Positions 22,758-30,898 of a stretch of DNA of 45,743 nucleotides are shown in pieces; within the stretch, counting starts at the first letter, position 1, and each line of letters opens with the position of its first letter. Position numbers and translations under genes: made by a program. Origin of the DNA: Candidatus Pacearchaeota archaeon (GTDB lineage Archaea > Nanobdellota > Nanobdellia > Pacearchaeales > GW2011-AR1); NCBI GenBank assembly GCA_017608705.1, contig JAFCFJ010000002.1:1-45743 (forward strand). Direction: 5' to 3'. The notes beneath the pieces were generated by a model that was not told where the DNA came from, ran no database searches, and saw only the letters and a list, made by a program, of their open reading frames with translations.

Positions 22758-23488
22758 TTTTTCTCAAAGCTTAGTCCAGCAAAAAAAGTCGCCCTTCTTT
22801 TTATCATTTTCTCATCAAAACCTCTTTCTTTTATTTCCTTTACAAATTCTTTTATGTTGCTATCTTTTGCAGGACCACGACACCCATAGCATTCTACTCC
22901 TTTACTGGGGCACAACGCATCACAACCAGCTGCAGTTATCGGTCCGAGACAGAGTTTTCCTTCTTCTAGTAGGCAGGTATTACCTTTTTGTCGACATTCT
23001 ACACAAACAGAACTTGTTGGCAATTCGAATTTTCTTTTATTTAGGTAGCAAATTAGGAATTCTCTTATCTCTTGTTTATTTGGTGGGCATTGTGGTAGGT
23101 GGTAATCTACTTTAACATGTGTATTGAGAGGGGTCGGTTTAACACTTTTTAGATGAGAAGTTCTGGGGTAAACAAAGTTCTCAATTTTTGTTTTATTGAG
23201 GAAATTTTTTATGCTTGGCACACCACCGAAACAGGCACAACTTCCTAATGCTACTAATGTTTTTGTTCTTTTTCTTATTTCATTGAGTACTGTGATATCT
23301 TCGCTTGATACAACCGTTCCTTCAACAAAAGCTATGTCAAGTTTGCCTTCGTTATTTTCTTTTATTATGGGGAATGCGACAGTTTCGAAGTTTTCTAGTG
23401 TTGGAATTAGGTTTTTGGAAAGAAAGGTAAGCACACATCCAGCACAACCAGAAATACTAAACACACCAAGTCTTGGTCTATTTATCAT
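22742..23488 (-). CDS. [NiFe]-hydrogenase small subunit, group 3-like, with extra Fe-S sites
   Basis: A 248-residue electron-transfer subunit. The proximal 4Fe-4S cluster ligands are SGCAGC (Cys15, Cys18), GSCACFGG (Cys84) and QCPP (Cys134). A C-terminal ferredoxin-like set follows (Cys162, 165, 172, 180, 189, 193, 200, 203), enough for two more 4Fe-4S clusters. There is no Tat signal, so the enzyme is cytoplasmic, as for MvhG/HydD-type subunits. It is the first gene of a two-gene operon. No beta/gamma (Fe-S and flavin) subunits, heterodisulfide reductase or F420 subunit genes are adjacent. Confidence 0.92.
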   Translation of the reverse strand: MINRPRLGVFSISGCAGCVLTFLSKNLIPTLENFETVAFPIIKENNEGKLDIAFVEGTVVSSEDITVLNEIRKRTKTLVALGSCACFGGVPSIKNFLNKTKIENFVYPRTSHLKSVKPTPLNTHVKVDYHLPQCPPNKQEIREFLICYLNKRKFELPTSSVCVECRQKGNTCLLEEGKLCLGPITAAGCDALCPSKGVECYGCRGPAKDSNIKEFVKEIKERGFDEKMIKRRATFFAGLSFEKKWKKR

Positions 23489-23603
23489 TTTTTGGATTTT
23501 TTCATTCTAAACCAAAGTTTTGACTTCTTTCTCTTTATTTTTTCTGATTTTTAATGATTTTGATTTTCTATGGTTTGCTTTTATGTCGCTCTCATCGACA
23601 CGC

Positions 23604-23614
23604 TATATTTTTTA
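23604..23614 (+). promoter_or_regulatory. TATA box of the DPH6-like gene
   Basis: TATATTTTTTA is centred about 26 nt before ATG 23635 and 41 nt before ATG 23650. By the usual spacing here it favours the earlier start. Confidence 0.5.
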
Positions 23615-23634
23615 AGGCCTTTTATTTCTGAAAA

Positions 23635-24342
23635 ATGTTTTGGAGGAAAATGGCTAAAGCAATAGCCTTATTCAGCGGTGGCAAAGACTCGGCTCTTGCT
23701 TTGTTCAAAGCTAGCATGAGGCATGATATTGTTGCTCTTGCAAGTATTATGCCGGCCACGCATGAAAGTTATATGTTTCATAAGCCAAGCCAGCTCTTGC
23801 TTGAAAAACAGGCAGAGGCACTTTCCTTACCGCTCTATGTGCGTGAGAGCAAGGCTGTAAAAGAAAAAGAGCTTCTTGATCTCTTGGCTCTGCTCAAAGA
23901 GCTCAAGGAGAAATATCGTGCAGATGTTCTTGTTGCTGGTGGCTTAGCATCGAGTTACCAGGGCAAGAGGCTTAAGGCTATTGCAGATAAGCTTGGTATG
24001 GCACTAGAATTGCCTATATGGAACTACAGTGCGAGAAAGTTGTGGCAAGAGCTGCTTGACAATAGCTTCGAAGTTATCATTACAAAGATCTCTTGTGAGG
24101 GCCTGCCTCTCGAGCTTCTCGGTAAGATTCTTCAGGCAGATGATGTAAAAAATATTTTTGCTCTTGCAGAGAAGCATGGTTTCAGACCAGATTTTGAAGG
24201 CGGTGAAGCAGAGACAGCTGTCCTGTATATGCCTCTCTTCAACAAGAGGCTCAGGGTAAGCGCGAGTATCGTGAGAGAAAGCGAGAATGTTGGCTGGCTG
24301 GAAATAAATGGAGTTAAGACAATGGAAGTTAACAAATTTTAA
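23635..24342 (+). CDS. dph6: Diphthine-ammonia ligase-like ATP pyrophosphatase (DPH6)
   Basis: A 235-residue adenine-nucleotide alpha-hydrolase family protein for the last step of diphthamide formation on elongation factor 2. The PP-loop SGGKDSALAL (about 14-23) and the diagnostic C-terminal FEGGEAETAVLYMPLF (about 194-209, family GEFET motif) are present, with VAGGLASSYQ in between. The start is ambiguous. ATG 23635 fits the TATA spacing and adds MFWRK. ATG 23650 (MAKAIALFSGG) matches the family N-terminus and has GGAGG four bases ahead. Confidence 0.85.
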   Translation: MFWRKMAKAIALFSGGKDSALALFKASMRHDIVALASIMPATHESYMFHKPSQLLLEKQAEALSLPLYVRESKAVKEKELLDLLALLKELKEKYRADVLVAGGLASSYQGKRLKAIADKLGMALELPIWNYSARKLWQELLDNSFEVIITKISCEGLPLELLGKILQADDVKNIFALAEKHGFRPDFEGGEAETAVLYMPLFNKRLRVSASIVRESENVGWLEINGVKTMEVNKF

Positions 24343-24366
24343 AAATTATTCTGGCTTGGCTAGAAA

Positions 24367-25563
24367 ATGGAGGCAGAATTTTATCGTGAAAAACTTGCTA
24401 ACGGCATAATGCTCTTGTTTGAAAAGCGCAGTTTGCCTATTTTTGCTAGCGCTACTGCTGTAAGATTTGGCTCTGCATATGAAACAGCTGACGTGAAAGG
24501 AATAGCACATTTTATCGAGCACATGGTTTTCAAAGGTAGTGAGGAAAAAAATGCTGAGCAGATTTCGAGAGAAATAGAGAAGCGTGGCGGTGTTATGAAC
24601 GGCTTTACCGATGAAGAAATAACAGCATACTGGAACAAACTTCCTGCAAAACATTTTCATGTGGGTCTTGAAATAAATCACGAGCTTGTAGCAAGGCCGG
24701 CATTTAAGCCAGAGGAATTCGAGAAGGAGAAGAGAGTGATTCTGGAGGAGATAAAAATGTATCATGACAATCCCGTTATGCACAGTATAGACAAGATAAA
24801 ATCTCTGCTCTACGAAAAGCCATTTGGGATTAGCACAGCTGGCACCTTAGAAAGTGTGTCTGCTATGACACGTGAGATGCTTGTTGATTTTTATAGCAAG
24901 GCATATGGAACAAATAACATGATTCTTGTTGCTGTTGGTAAAGCAGATTTTCAGGAACTCAAAGATTTTGTTTTGGCTCGCTACAAGAAAAATATTCGTG
25001 ACGTGAGGAAAGGGGCAATTGTAAAAAGATATGCGCGCGAGACAGAAACGCGTAAGGGGCTGGAGCAAGCACATTTTGTTCTCGGCTTTCATACCTCGAC
25101 ATTGGCCCAGCGCGAGAGATACGCATGGGAGCTTGCGATGGCGCATCTTGTTGGCGGCATGTCATCCCGGCTTTTCCAGGAGATACGAGAGAAACGTGGC
25201 CTGGCCTATGCTGTTAAAGGCTCCCTCGATATGGGTAGTGACTATGGTTATGGTTATGTGTATGTTGGCACAATGAAAGAAAAACTGAAAGAGGTGGAAA
25301 AACTTGTGCTTACAGAAATAAAAAAGCTCGCAGAGCTAAGCCAAAAGGAGCTTGAAGAGGCAAAAGAACAGCTTATCGGAATAAGAGAGCTTGAAAGCGA
25401 AAGTTCTGAAATGGTAATGCAGGAATTATTGCGTGAGGAAATAGCAGGAAATGCGGCTCGCTACTATGAATATGAGAAACAAATCTTAGATGTCTCTCTG
25501 GATGAAATACGTAGGCTTTCAAAACTTGACGGCTATAGCGTTTTTACCTTACTACCTTCATGA
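24367..25563 (+). CDS. M16-family zinc peptidase
   Basis: A 398-residue M16B peptidase. The inverted zinc motif HFIEH (48-52) and the downstream Glu in ILEEIKMYHD (about 128) complete the metal site. The second half has the conserved HLVGGMSSRLFQEIREKRGLAY segment (about 262-280), so both halves of the clamshell are in one chain. No signal peptide is present, suggesting a cytoplasmic peptide-degrading role. The leader shares 14-nt and 18-nt blocks with the lhr leader; TTTAAAAATT about 24 nt upstream is the likely TATA box. The ureohydrolase gene starts 4 nt after its stop. Confidence 0.92.
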   Translation: MEAEFYREKLANGIMLLFEKRSLPIFASATAVRFGSAYETADVKGIAHFIEHMVFKGSEEKNAEQISREIEKRGGVMNGFTDEEITAYWNKLPAKHFHVGLEINHELVARPAFKPEEFEKEKRVILEEIKMYHDNPVMHSIDKIKSLLYEKPFGISTAGTLESVSAMTREMLVDFYSKAYGTNNMILVAVGKADFQELKDFVLARYKKNIRDVRKGAIVKRYARETETRKGLEQAHFVLGFHTSTLAQRERYAWELAMAHLVGGMSSRLFQEIREKRGLAYAVKGSLDMGSDYGYGYVYVGTMKEKLKEVEKLVLTEIKKLAELSQKELEEAKEQLIGIRELESESSEMVMQELLREEIAGNAARYYEYEKQILDVSLDEIRRLSKLDGYSVFTLLPS

Positions 25564-25567
25564 GAAG

Positions 25568-26368
25568 ATGCAGATTATAAAAGTACCTGGTCTCAACGCG
25601 TTCGGCAAAACAAAAGGATGCAGAAATAGTGGTAATGCTATAATAGCAAAGCTTGCTGATATCTACACAAACTCAAGAGGCAAGAGCGTGGAGAAGGAGA
25701 GACTCAGCTTTGAGGAAATTCATGTTAACAACGATAATCTTGAGGAGCAAGAAAGGCTGATATATGAAAATGCGCTCGAAGCTTTTGAGACGCAGGACAG
25801 GATTATTTTTCTTGGAGGCGATCACTCTATAAGCTATCCCCTTTGCAGAGCATTTCTTGATTACTGTAAGGGGCAAGCATTGGAACCTTGCCTCGTGGTC
25901 TTTGATGCTCACCTTGACTGTATGTCTCCAATGCGCGAGCCCACACATGAAGAATGGCTACGTGCTCTTGTTGAGGCAGGATTTCCTCCAGGGAACATTC
26001 TTGTAGTGGGTGCAAGGAACAACTATGCTGACGAGCTTGAGTTTGTGAGGAAACATGGGATAAAGATATTCTCTGTGTATGATGTTGTCAAGGAACTAGA
26101 GAGCTTTGCTGACTTTGTTACAGAATTTGCAAACGGCAGAGAACTTTATGTTAGCATAGATATTGATGTTCTCGATCCGGCATTTGCTCCTGCTACAGGC
26201 TACAGGGAACCAGGAGGTTTGCAAGCAAGAGAGCTTCTATATCTTGTTTCAAGGCTCAGCCATGTAAAAACATTGAAAGCCTTAGATATTGTGGAGATAA
26301 ATCAGGAAATGTCCGGAGCAGAGATAACAACAAAACTTGCTGCCATGCTTGTCGCGGAGTTAATATGA
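25568..26368 (+). CDS. Ureohydrolase (arginase/agmatinase family)
   Basis: A 266-residue binuclear manganese hydrolase. The metal ligands are all visible: GGDHS (His86), FDAHLD (Asp113, His115, Asp117) and SIDIDVLDPAFAPATG (Asp198, Asp200). A conserved glutamate region follows (IVEINQ). The substrate, agmatine, arginine or a related guanidino compound, cannot be decided from sequence. ATG 25568, just after the M16 stop, gives the family length; a longer frame from 25490 would run through the M16 gene. The last bases overlap the ThpR start as ATGA. Confidence 0.88.
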   Translation: MQIIKVPGLNAFGKTKGCRNSGNAIIAKLADIYTNSRGKSVEKERLSFEEIHVNNDNLEEQERLIYENALEAFETQDRIIFLGGDHSISYPLCRAFLDYCKGQALEPCLVVFDAHLDCMSPMREPTHEEWLRALVEAGFPPGNILVVGARNNYADELEFVRKHGIKIFSVYDVVKELESFADFVTEFANGRELYVSIDIDVLDPAFAPATGYREPGGLQARELLYLVSRLSHVKTLKALDIVEINQEMSGAEITTKLAAMLVAELI

Positions 26369-26901
26369 GATGCTTCATAGCGATAGATCTTCCTGTTGAG
26401 GTAAGGGAAGAGTTGGCGAGAATTGCTAATGAAATAGAGAGGAGCGGATTGTTGAAAGCAAAATTTGTTGAACCCGAAAATTATCACCTAACGCTGAAAT
26501 TTCTTGGCGAACAACCGTCTGCGAGAGTAGAGGCTATCAAAAATATCTTAGCGAAAATAAAGCTTGGAAGTTTTGATGCTAAGCTGGGCAAGCTTGGTGT
26601 TTTCACTCCAGCTTTTATTCGTGTAATCTGGGCAAGCCTCGAAGCAAACGAGATTTTTGATTTGCACGACAAGATTGATAAAGCGCTTGTTCCTTTCATT
26701 TCCCGTGATACAAGGTTTGAGAGTCATGTGACTATAGCCAGGGTTAAATTTGTTAAGGATAAACAGGCATTACTCGGATTGCTTTCAAAAATAAGGCCAA
26801 GAGAGATGAACTTCAGGGTCAGCAGTTTCAAGCTTAAAAGTTCAACGCTAACGCCAAGAGGACCCATATATCGCGATGTGGCTGAGTTTCCTCTGAGCTA
26901 G
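26365..26901 (+). CDS. thpR: RNA 2',3'-cyclic phosphodiesterase ThpR
   Basis: A 178-residue 2H-phosphoesterase that opens 2',3'-cyclic phosphate ends of RNA, formerly called 2'-5' RNA ligase. Both catalytic HxTx motifs are intact: HLTLKFLGE (41-49) and HVTIARVK (121-128). The N-terminal MRCFIAIDLP is typical. Translation is coupled to the ureohydrolase through an ATGA overlap. It is convergent with the Hef nuclease gene (14-nt gap). Confidence 0.93.
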   Translation: MRCFIAIDLPVEVREELARIANEIERSGLLKAKFVEPENYHLTLKFLGEQPSARVEAIKNILAKIKLGSFDAKLGKLGVFTPAFIRVIWASLEANEIFDLHDKIDKALVPFISRDTRFESHVTIARVKFVKDKQALLGLLSKIRPREMNFRVSSFKLKSSTLTPRGPIYRDVAEFPLS

Positions 26902-26915
26902 CATCCCTTGCGTGC

Positions 26916-27533
26916 TTAGTATCTTGTCCTGAGAATCTCTTTTAGCTTTCTTGCCTTTGCCTTTCCGATTACAGATCTTAGCCTATCTTCACTTGCCTTA
27001 ACTATGTTCTCTATGGTTCCAAATTTTTCCAACAGTTTCTTTGCCGTTGCCGGCCCTATGCCTGGAAATCCTTCCATAACATATTGCAAGAGCTCTCGCG
27101 TGCTCAATATTTTCTTTTTTGGCCTTAGCGATGTGTGTGGTTTCTCCTGTTTTTTTGCAAGCAACATAAGGAAAATTGCTGTTTCTCTTGCATTCTTGCT
27201 GAATATCAACGGAATGTTGAAGTCAAGGGCTATGCTTAAAAGAAAGCCACGAACAGCATTTGCATTGACACCAGTTTCATACAATTCCTCTTGGTAACCT
27301 TCGATAATCAACAAATTTTTCTCGTACCGCTTCAGCTCTTCCAGCTGTCTCGCTAGACGTTTGTTTATCATGCTTGCTACGAAATCTTTTGTTGTTTTTC
27401 TCTCTATTGCTATATCGCCTATAATATAATCCGCTACAGGCAAATGTTCAAACTTGACATTTAGGCCAAGAGAAATGAGTTCAGCTATAACTAAGCTGTT
27501 CTTTTCTCTGTGGTCTGCAATTATGCTATTCAT
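26916..27533 (-). CDS. Hef/XPF-type ERCC4 nuclease with helix-hairpin-helix
   Basis: The nuclease half of an archaeal Hef-type fork/flap endonuclease, encoded as its own gene. From ATG 27533 (MNSIIADHREKNS) it is 205 residues. The ERCC4 active site GDIAIERKTTKDF (GDx3ERKx3D, about 39-51) and a C-terminal HhH domain (GFPGIGPATAKKLLEKFG) are intact. An earlier ATG at 27578 is possible but lies deeper in the helicase frame. ATG 27533 gives an 8-nt overlap with the helicase stop, typical of translational coupling. Hef is usually one fused polypeptide in Euryarchaeota, so this is a split version. Confidence 0.85.
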   Translation of the reverse strand: MNSIIADHREKNSLVIAELISLGLNVKFEHLPVADYIIGDIAIERKTTKDFVASMINKRLARQLEELKRYEKNLLIIEGYQEELYETGVNANAVRGFLLSIALDFNIPLIFSKNARETAIFLMLLAKKQEKPHTSLRPKKKILSTRELLQYVMEGFPGIGPATAKKLLEKFGTIENIVKASEDRLRSVIGKAKARKLKEILRTRY

Positions 27534-27822
27534 TTTTGAAGAAATCTTTGATTGTTTTTTGTTTTTTCTTTTTGCCAATCTTATCTTTTATATCATTGAG
27601 CGTTGAATACATCTTTTTTTCCTTATGGTAAGCGGCCCAATGATACGCCTCATCTCTTGTTTTTCTTGTGATAAGCACGATGAGCTTACCGGGCTTTAGC
27701 CTTGCTGTTCTGCCTGCACGCTGTATCTTACGTATTGCACTCGGAATCGGTTCATAGAATACAACAGCATTTACCTCTGGTATGTCAAGACCTTCCTCGC
27801 CAATGCTCGTAGCACATAGCAC
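27526..27822 (-). CDS. Hef helicase, C-terminal fragment (RecA2 end) with PIP box
   Basis: Encodes the distal part of the helicase in a frame different from the upstream fragment. Motif V CATSIGEEGLDIPEV and motif VI KIQRAGRTAR are present, then a basic tail ending QKTIKDFF, a canonical PCNA-interacting box. The frame is open further upstream (to about 27893) and reads SEKTGLSQKEQQQILEQF, which is clearly homologous to the GLSQKEQ segment of Hef. The internal ATG 27822 is therefore probably not a real start. It is the continuation of the gene whose first part ends at 27876. Confidence 0.75.
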   Translation of the reverse strand: MLCATSIGEEGLDIPEVNAVVFYEPIPSAIRKIQRAGRTARLKPGKLIVLITRKTRDEAYHWAAYHKEKKMYSTLNDIKDKIGKKKKQKTIKDFFKNE

Positions 27823-27875
27823 ATTTATTTTGCCAAGCGCAAACTGCTCGAGAATTTGTTGCTGTTCTTTCTGGC

Positions 27876-29033
27876 TTAGCCCTGTTTTCTCACTACAGTA
27901 TCGCGATATGACGCGAAGACAATAATCTTTGATTTTTCTCTTGCAGAAAATTCCTGTTTGATTATTTCGACAAGCTTGAACAATTTTGGATGCTCAGAAC
28001 CTTTTGCTATCAATTCAACAACTCTTGTATAGGCTTTGTTGAATGCTTGTTGCTTTACCAGTTGTTTTACAGCTCTGCTCTTGCCTTGTGCTGCTTGTTT
28101 GAACAAATCTTGCATATAATTTTGCAAGCTATACAAGGTTTGCGTTTCAAGCAGCTCGATTGCATGCTGAAGCTTTATTGCCTGGGCGCAGGCGGTAGCG
28201 CCAGCGAGCAGATTGTAATGCTTGGCTCCTGTCGCGATGGCACGCATAATTTTATGCTGTAACTCAAGCAGCGTTTTCTTTGTAGGTTTTTCAAAAAGCA
28301 AGTTCCTTTTTTGCAATTCTTCGATTTTTTTCTCATATTGTTGCTTTAGATATTCACGAATTTCGCGAAGTTCTGGCGGAAGCTCTAGCTTGACAAACTG
28401 AAATTCAAGTTTTTGCAAATATTGTTTTACATCAGGACTTTGTCTTGTCCTTACCTCTATCGCTTCTATACCAAGATTTTCAGCTATCTCATGAATTTTT
28501 TCTTTTTCGTGTCCTGGCGATGCTGTAAGTCCAAGCACACGCATGTGTTTTGCCTGCTCCTTATATTTTCTTGCTACATAGGTGTATGCATAATTTTTTA
28601 GGCAACGGTGTGCTTCATCTTCTATGAGCAACGATACATTTTGCAAGTCATAGAGATTATTCTTCAGATCGTTTGCTATGCATTGCGGAGTGCTGAAAAC
28701 TATATCAGCCCTTTGCCACAACTGCTTGCGCTTTTCTGCTTTGACCTTGCCTGTAAAAATCTCAAGTTGCGCGAATAGCTCTGGTAAATGCTTGCTGAAG
28801 TAACGGTAGTGCTGTTCTGCTAGTGGTCGTGTTGGTGCAAGAAACAAAACCTTGCTTTCAGGAAATTTGCATAGACGGTCGATTGCAAGCATTAAAGCAA
28901 TGAGCGTTTTGCCCAGTCCTGTTGGCAAAACCACGAGCGTGTTTTTCTTCGATGCGGTTTCGAATATATGCCATTGGTAATCACGTGGCACTATATCCTG
29001 AAGAAATTTCAAAATTTTTTCTTTTTCATCCAT
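27876..29033 (-). CDS. Hef-type DEAH helicase, N-terminal part (frameshifted)
   Basis: A 385-residue product covering RecA1, the helical insertion and the start of RecA2 of a Hef/FANCM-type fork helicase. Motifs: PRDYQ (16-20), Walker A PTGLGKT (about 37-43), DEAH (about 138-141) and GLTASPG (about 168-174). It ends IIVFASYRDTVVRKQG at a TAA, while the next frame continues with GLSQKEQ. About 25 residues normally found between YRDT and GLSQ are absent, so both a reading-frame change and an internal loss occur near 27880-27895. Unless translation or the assembly corrects this, the helicase lacks its motif V/VI half. Confidence 0.8.
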   Translation of the reverse strand: MDEKEKILKFLQDIVPRDYQWHIFETASKKNTLVVLPTGLGKTLIALMLAIDRLCKFPESKVLFLAPTRPLAEQHYRYFSKHLPELFAQLEIFTGKVKAEKRKQLWQRADIVFSTPQCIANDLKNNLYDLQNVSLLIEDEAHRCLKNYAYTYVARKYKEQAKHMRVLGLTASPGHEKEKIHEIAENLGIEAIEVRTRQSPDVKQYLQKLEFQFVKLELPPELREIREYLKQQYEKKIEELQKRNLLFEKPTKKTLLELQHKIMRAIATGAKHYNLLAGATACAQAIKLQHAIELLETQTLYSLQNYMQDLFKQAAQGKSRAVKQLVKQQAFNKAYTRVVELIAKGSEHPKLFKLVEIIKQEFSAREKSKIIVFASYRDTVVRKQG

Positions 29034-29058
29034 TTTCCTTTTTTCAGAACTTTTGTTT

Positions 29059-29078
29059 CATTAAAAAGCTACAAGCTT
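29059..29078 (-). terminator. Possible stem-loop terminator after truD
   Basis: On the minus strand AAAGCT-TGT-AGCTTT forms a 6-bp stem followed by further T residues, about 17 nt after the truD stop. It may instead be part of the hef promoter region (CTTTTTAATG). Confidence 0.3.
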
Positions 29079-29094
29079 TCTTAAATGCTTCGCC

Positions 29095-30186
29095 CTATTT
29101 TTCTGAGCTAATTTGTGTGATAAAATTTTTTGCTAGCTTCTCGTCAGGAATCTTCATAATCTCGCGAAGAAGAACTGTTGCGAATGAGCCTTTTGGCAGA
29201 AAGAAGCTCAGTTTTAACCCTTTATCTGTGAACCGGGCTCTTAAGCCTTGTGGAAATATTCTGCCGGTTCTTCTTGTGCCACTAGCATTTACCATTTCTA
29301 GTTCCTCTATTGTTACATCGCTTTTTTCAAGCACTTCTTTTTCAAATTTCAGTGCATCGTATTTTGGCCACCACATTTTCTTTCCATAAATCGGAGCAGT
29401 GAAGCTTATCTCTTTTGCTTCATAACGTTTTTGTTCCCTCTCTACATTTTCCACAACAAACATGCCTCCAGTCTCATATTTCTTTGCTATGTCTCCTTTC
29501 ATTATTTTGTCGAAGAGACTATGTCTGAGCCTTTCGGCAAGATAAAGGTTACAAAGATAACTCTGGTAAGCGCTCAGCAGAAGTCTGCGAACCCATTTAT
29601 TTTTTATACGGCGTTTTCCCTTTATTATCTCAAGCCCCTTTTTTATATTTTCACCTCTAACTCCAAATCTTTGTGGGCCATAAAAATTTGGCAGGCCTGT
29701 TCTCTTTATTATATCAAGAATCTTTTTTACTCTCTCTTTCGCTTCGTTTTTTTCGATTTTGATTTCTGTAATAAGTATGCTGAATTTGTTTCCCAAGAGA
29801 TGTCCTGTTCTCAACTTATTTTTATGAAGTTTCGCCCATCTCACCTTCACGCCGAGATTTTCCTCTATCGCCTTGCACACAGCTTTGATTTTTTCTTCTG
29901 ACAGTTTTCCTGTCTTTATGCTGAAAACTTGTGTTGTTACAGCATATTTATCTTTCATGCCAGCACATCCTATATGTCTTGGCTTGAGACCGAGGAGTTT
30001 TGCAAGTTCTTGTTGTATTTCTCTCGTGGTTTTGTTCTTTTTTGTTATGCTGACAAATAGATGCTCACCATCTCCACAAGGATCATAGAGCGGAATTTCT
30101 TCTACAAGGAAATATTCTGGCTTTTCTTTTATCTTACCGCCGATTCCTTTGACCTTTGAGGTTATGTAAGGGAGGTTTGGCAACAT
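29095..30186 (-). CDS. truD: tRNA pseudouridine(13) synthase TruD
   Basis: A 363-residue TruD-family enzyme that modifies U13 (archaeal members may act on other positions). The catalytic Asp79 lies in CAGMKDKYAVTTQ. The substrate-binding NFYGPQRFG (about 166-174) and the TruD insertion domain with LLLSAYQSYLCN are present. The length is normal for archaeal TruD. The start ATG 30186 follows the stop of the upstream membrane gene by 4 nt, so the two form an operon. Confidence 0.95.
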   Translation of the reverse strand: MLPNLPYITSKVKGIGGKIKEKPEYFLVEEIPLYDPCGDGEHLFVSITKKNKTTREIQQELAKLLGLKPRHIGCAGMKDKYAVTTQVFSIKTGKLSEEKIKAVCKAIEENLGVKVRWAKLHKNKLRTGHLLGNKFSILITEIKIEKNEAKERVKKILDIIKRTGLPNFYGPQRFGVRGENIKKGLEIIKGKRRIKNKWVRRLLLSAYQSYLCNLYLAERLRHSLFDKIMKGDIAKKYETGGMFVVENVEREQKRYEAKEISFTAPIYGKKMWWPKYDALKFEKEVLEKSDVTIEELEMVNASGTRRTGRIFPQGLRARFTDKGLKLSFFLPKGSFATVLLREIMKIPDEKLAKNFITQISSEK

Positions 30187-30190
30187 CTTG

Positions 30191-30814
30191 CTAAATGACT
30201 ATGCCCAAGACGAGAATCGTGAGAAAAAGCGTGAAGGCCCAGAAGAAGACTGAGCCGAAGAAAAGTCTGCCTCCGTCAAGCCGCGAGATGGGCCATATAT
30301 TCCATAACACATAGTATATGCTGTAGCGTGCAATCAATGGGCTTGCTGTTCTTGTTGCCAATGCAAGCAAGATATTTGCCATGAATCCTGCGAAAGCTAT
30401 TAGGGCTATGTGAAACTCATCTACAGAGAAACTTCTGTAGCTATGGAAACCATATCTTCTGCTCGCTCTTGCTTTCATTGGCTTTGCCTCGAACTGCAAG
30501 AATGATAATGGCTTTATGTAGCCAAGAGTGATGAAGGCTAAGAGCAATGGCAACACAAATCCAAAAGGTACTGGTCGTGGAAAATGGCTTCTGGAATGGA
30601 AACCATAATGATATACATGCCAAAAATCTATTTCGATTTTTGTGTCTAGCATGTAAGCAACAAATTTTTTTGCTATCAGGTTAGAAAGCAATATAACCAA
30701 GGCTGTGAGAAATCCTAGGCCAAAGTTTTTCCACGTAATGGTTGTGATGCTGATAAGAAAAGCAAACACGAACAGGCTGGCGAGAATTATCAATAATTCT
30801 TTTTTGCTGAGCAT
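30191..30814 (-). CDS. Site-2-protease-like membrane protein lacking HExxH (pseudoprotease)
   Basis: A 207-residue protein with about five membrane segments, resembling archaeal M50 proteases. The C-terminal motif LDGGRLFFGS (179-188) and the GFMANILLA segment (143-151) are conserved. Where active members have HELAHKFVA, this protein reads NLIAKKFVA (45-53), so both zinc His and the catalytic Glu are missing and it should not cleave peptides. The His-rich loop (HVYHYGFHSRSHF, 66-78) is unusual. ATG 30814 is supported by a TATA-like TTTTATAAAA about 25 nt upstream. A longer frame to 31237 would run antisense through the neighbour. The family call is from motif resemblance. Confidence 0.65.
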   Translation of the reverse strand: MLSKKELLIILASLFVFAFLISITTITWKNFGLGFLTALVILLSNLIAKKFVAYMLDTKIEIDFWHVYHYGFHSRSHFPRPVPFGFVLPLLLAFITLGYIKPLSFLQFEAKPMKARASRRYGFHSYRSFSVDEFHIALIAFAGFMANILLALATRTASPLIARYSIYYVLWNIWPISRLDGGRLFFGSVFFWAFTLFLTILVLGIVI

Positions 30815-30898
30815 GGCCTTGACATGATCTTGTTTTTTATAAAATTTTTTGTGCATTACAGAAAAATATATAAAGGGAATAAAACTCGGTTTGCTAAG

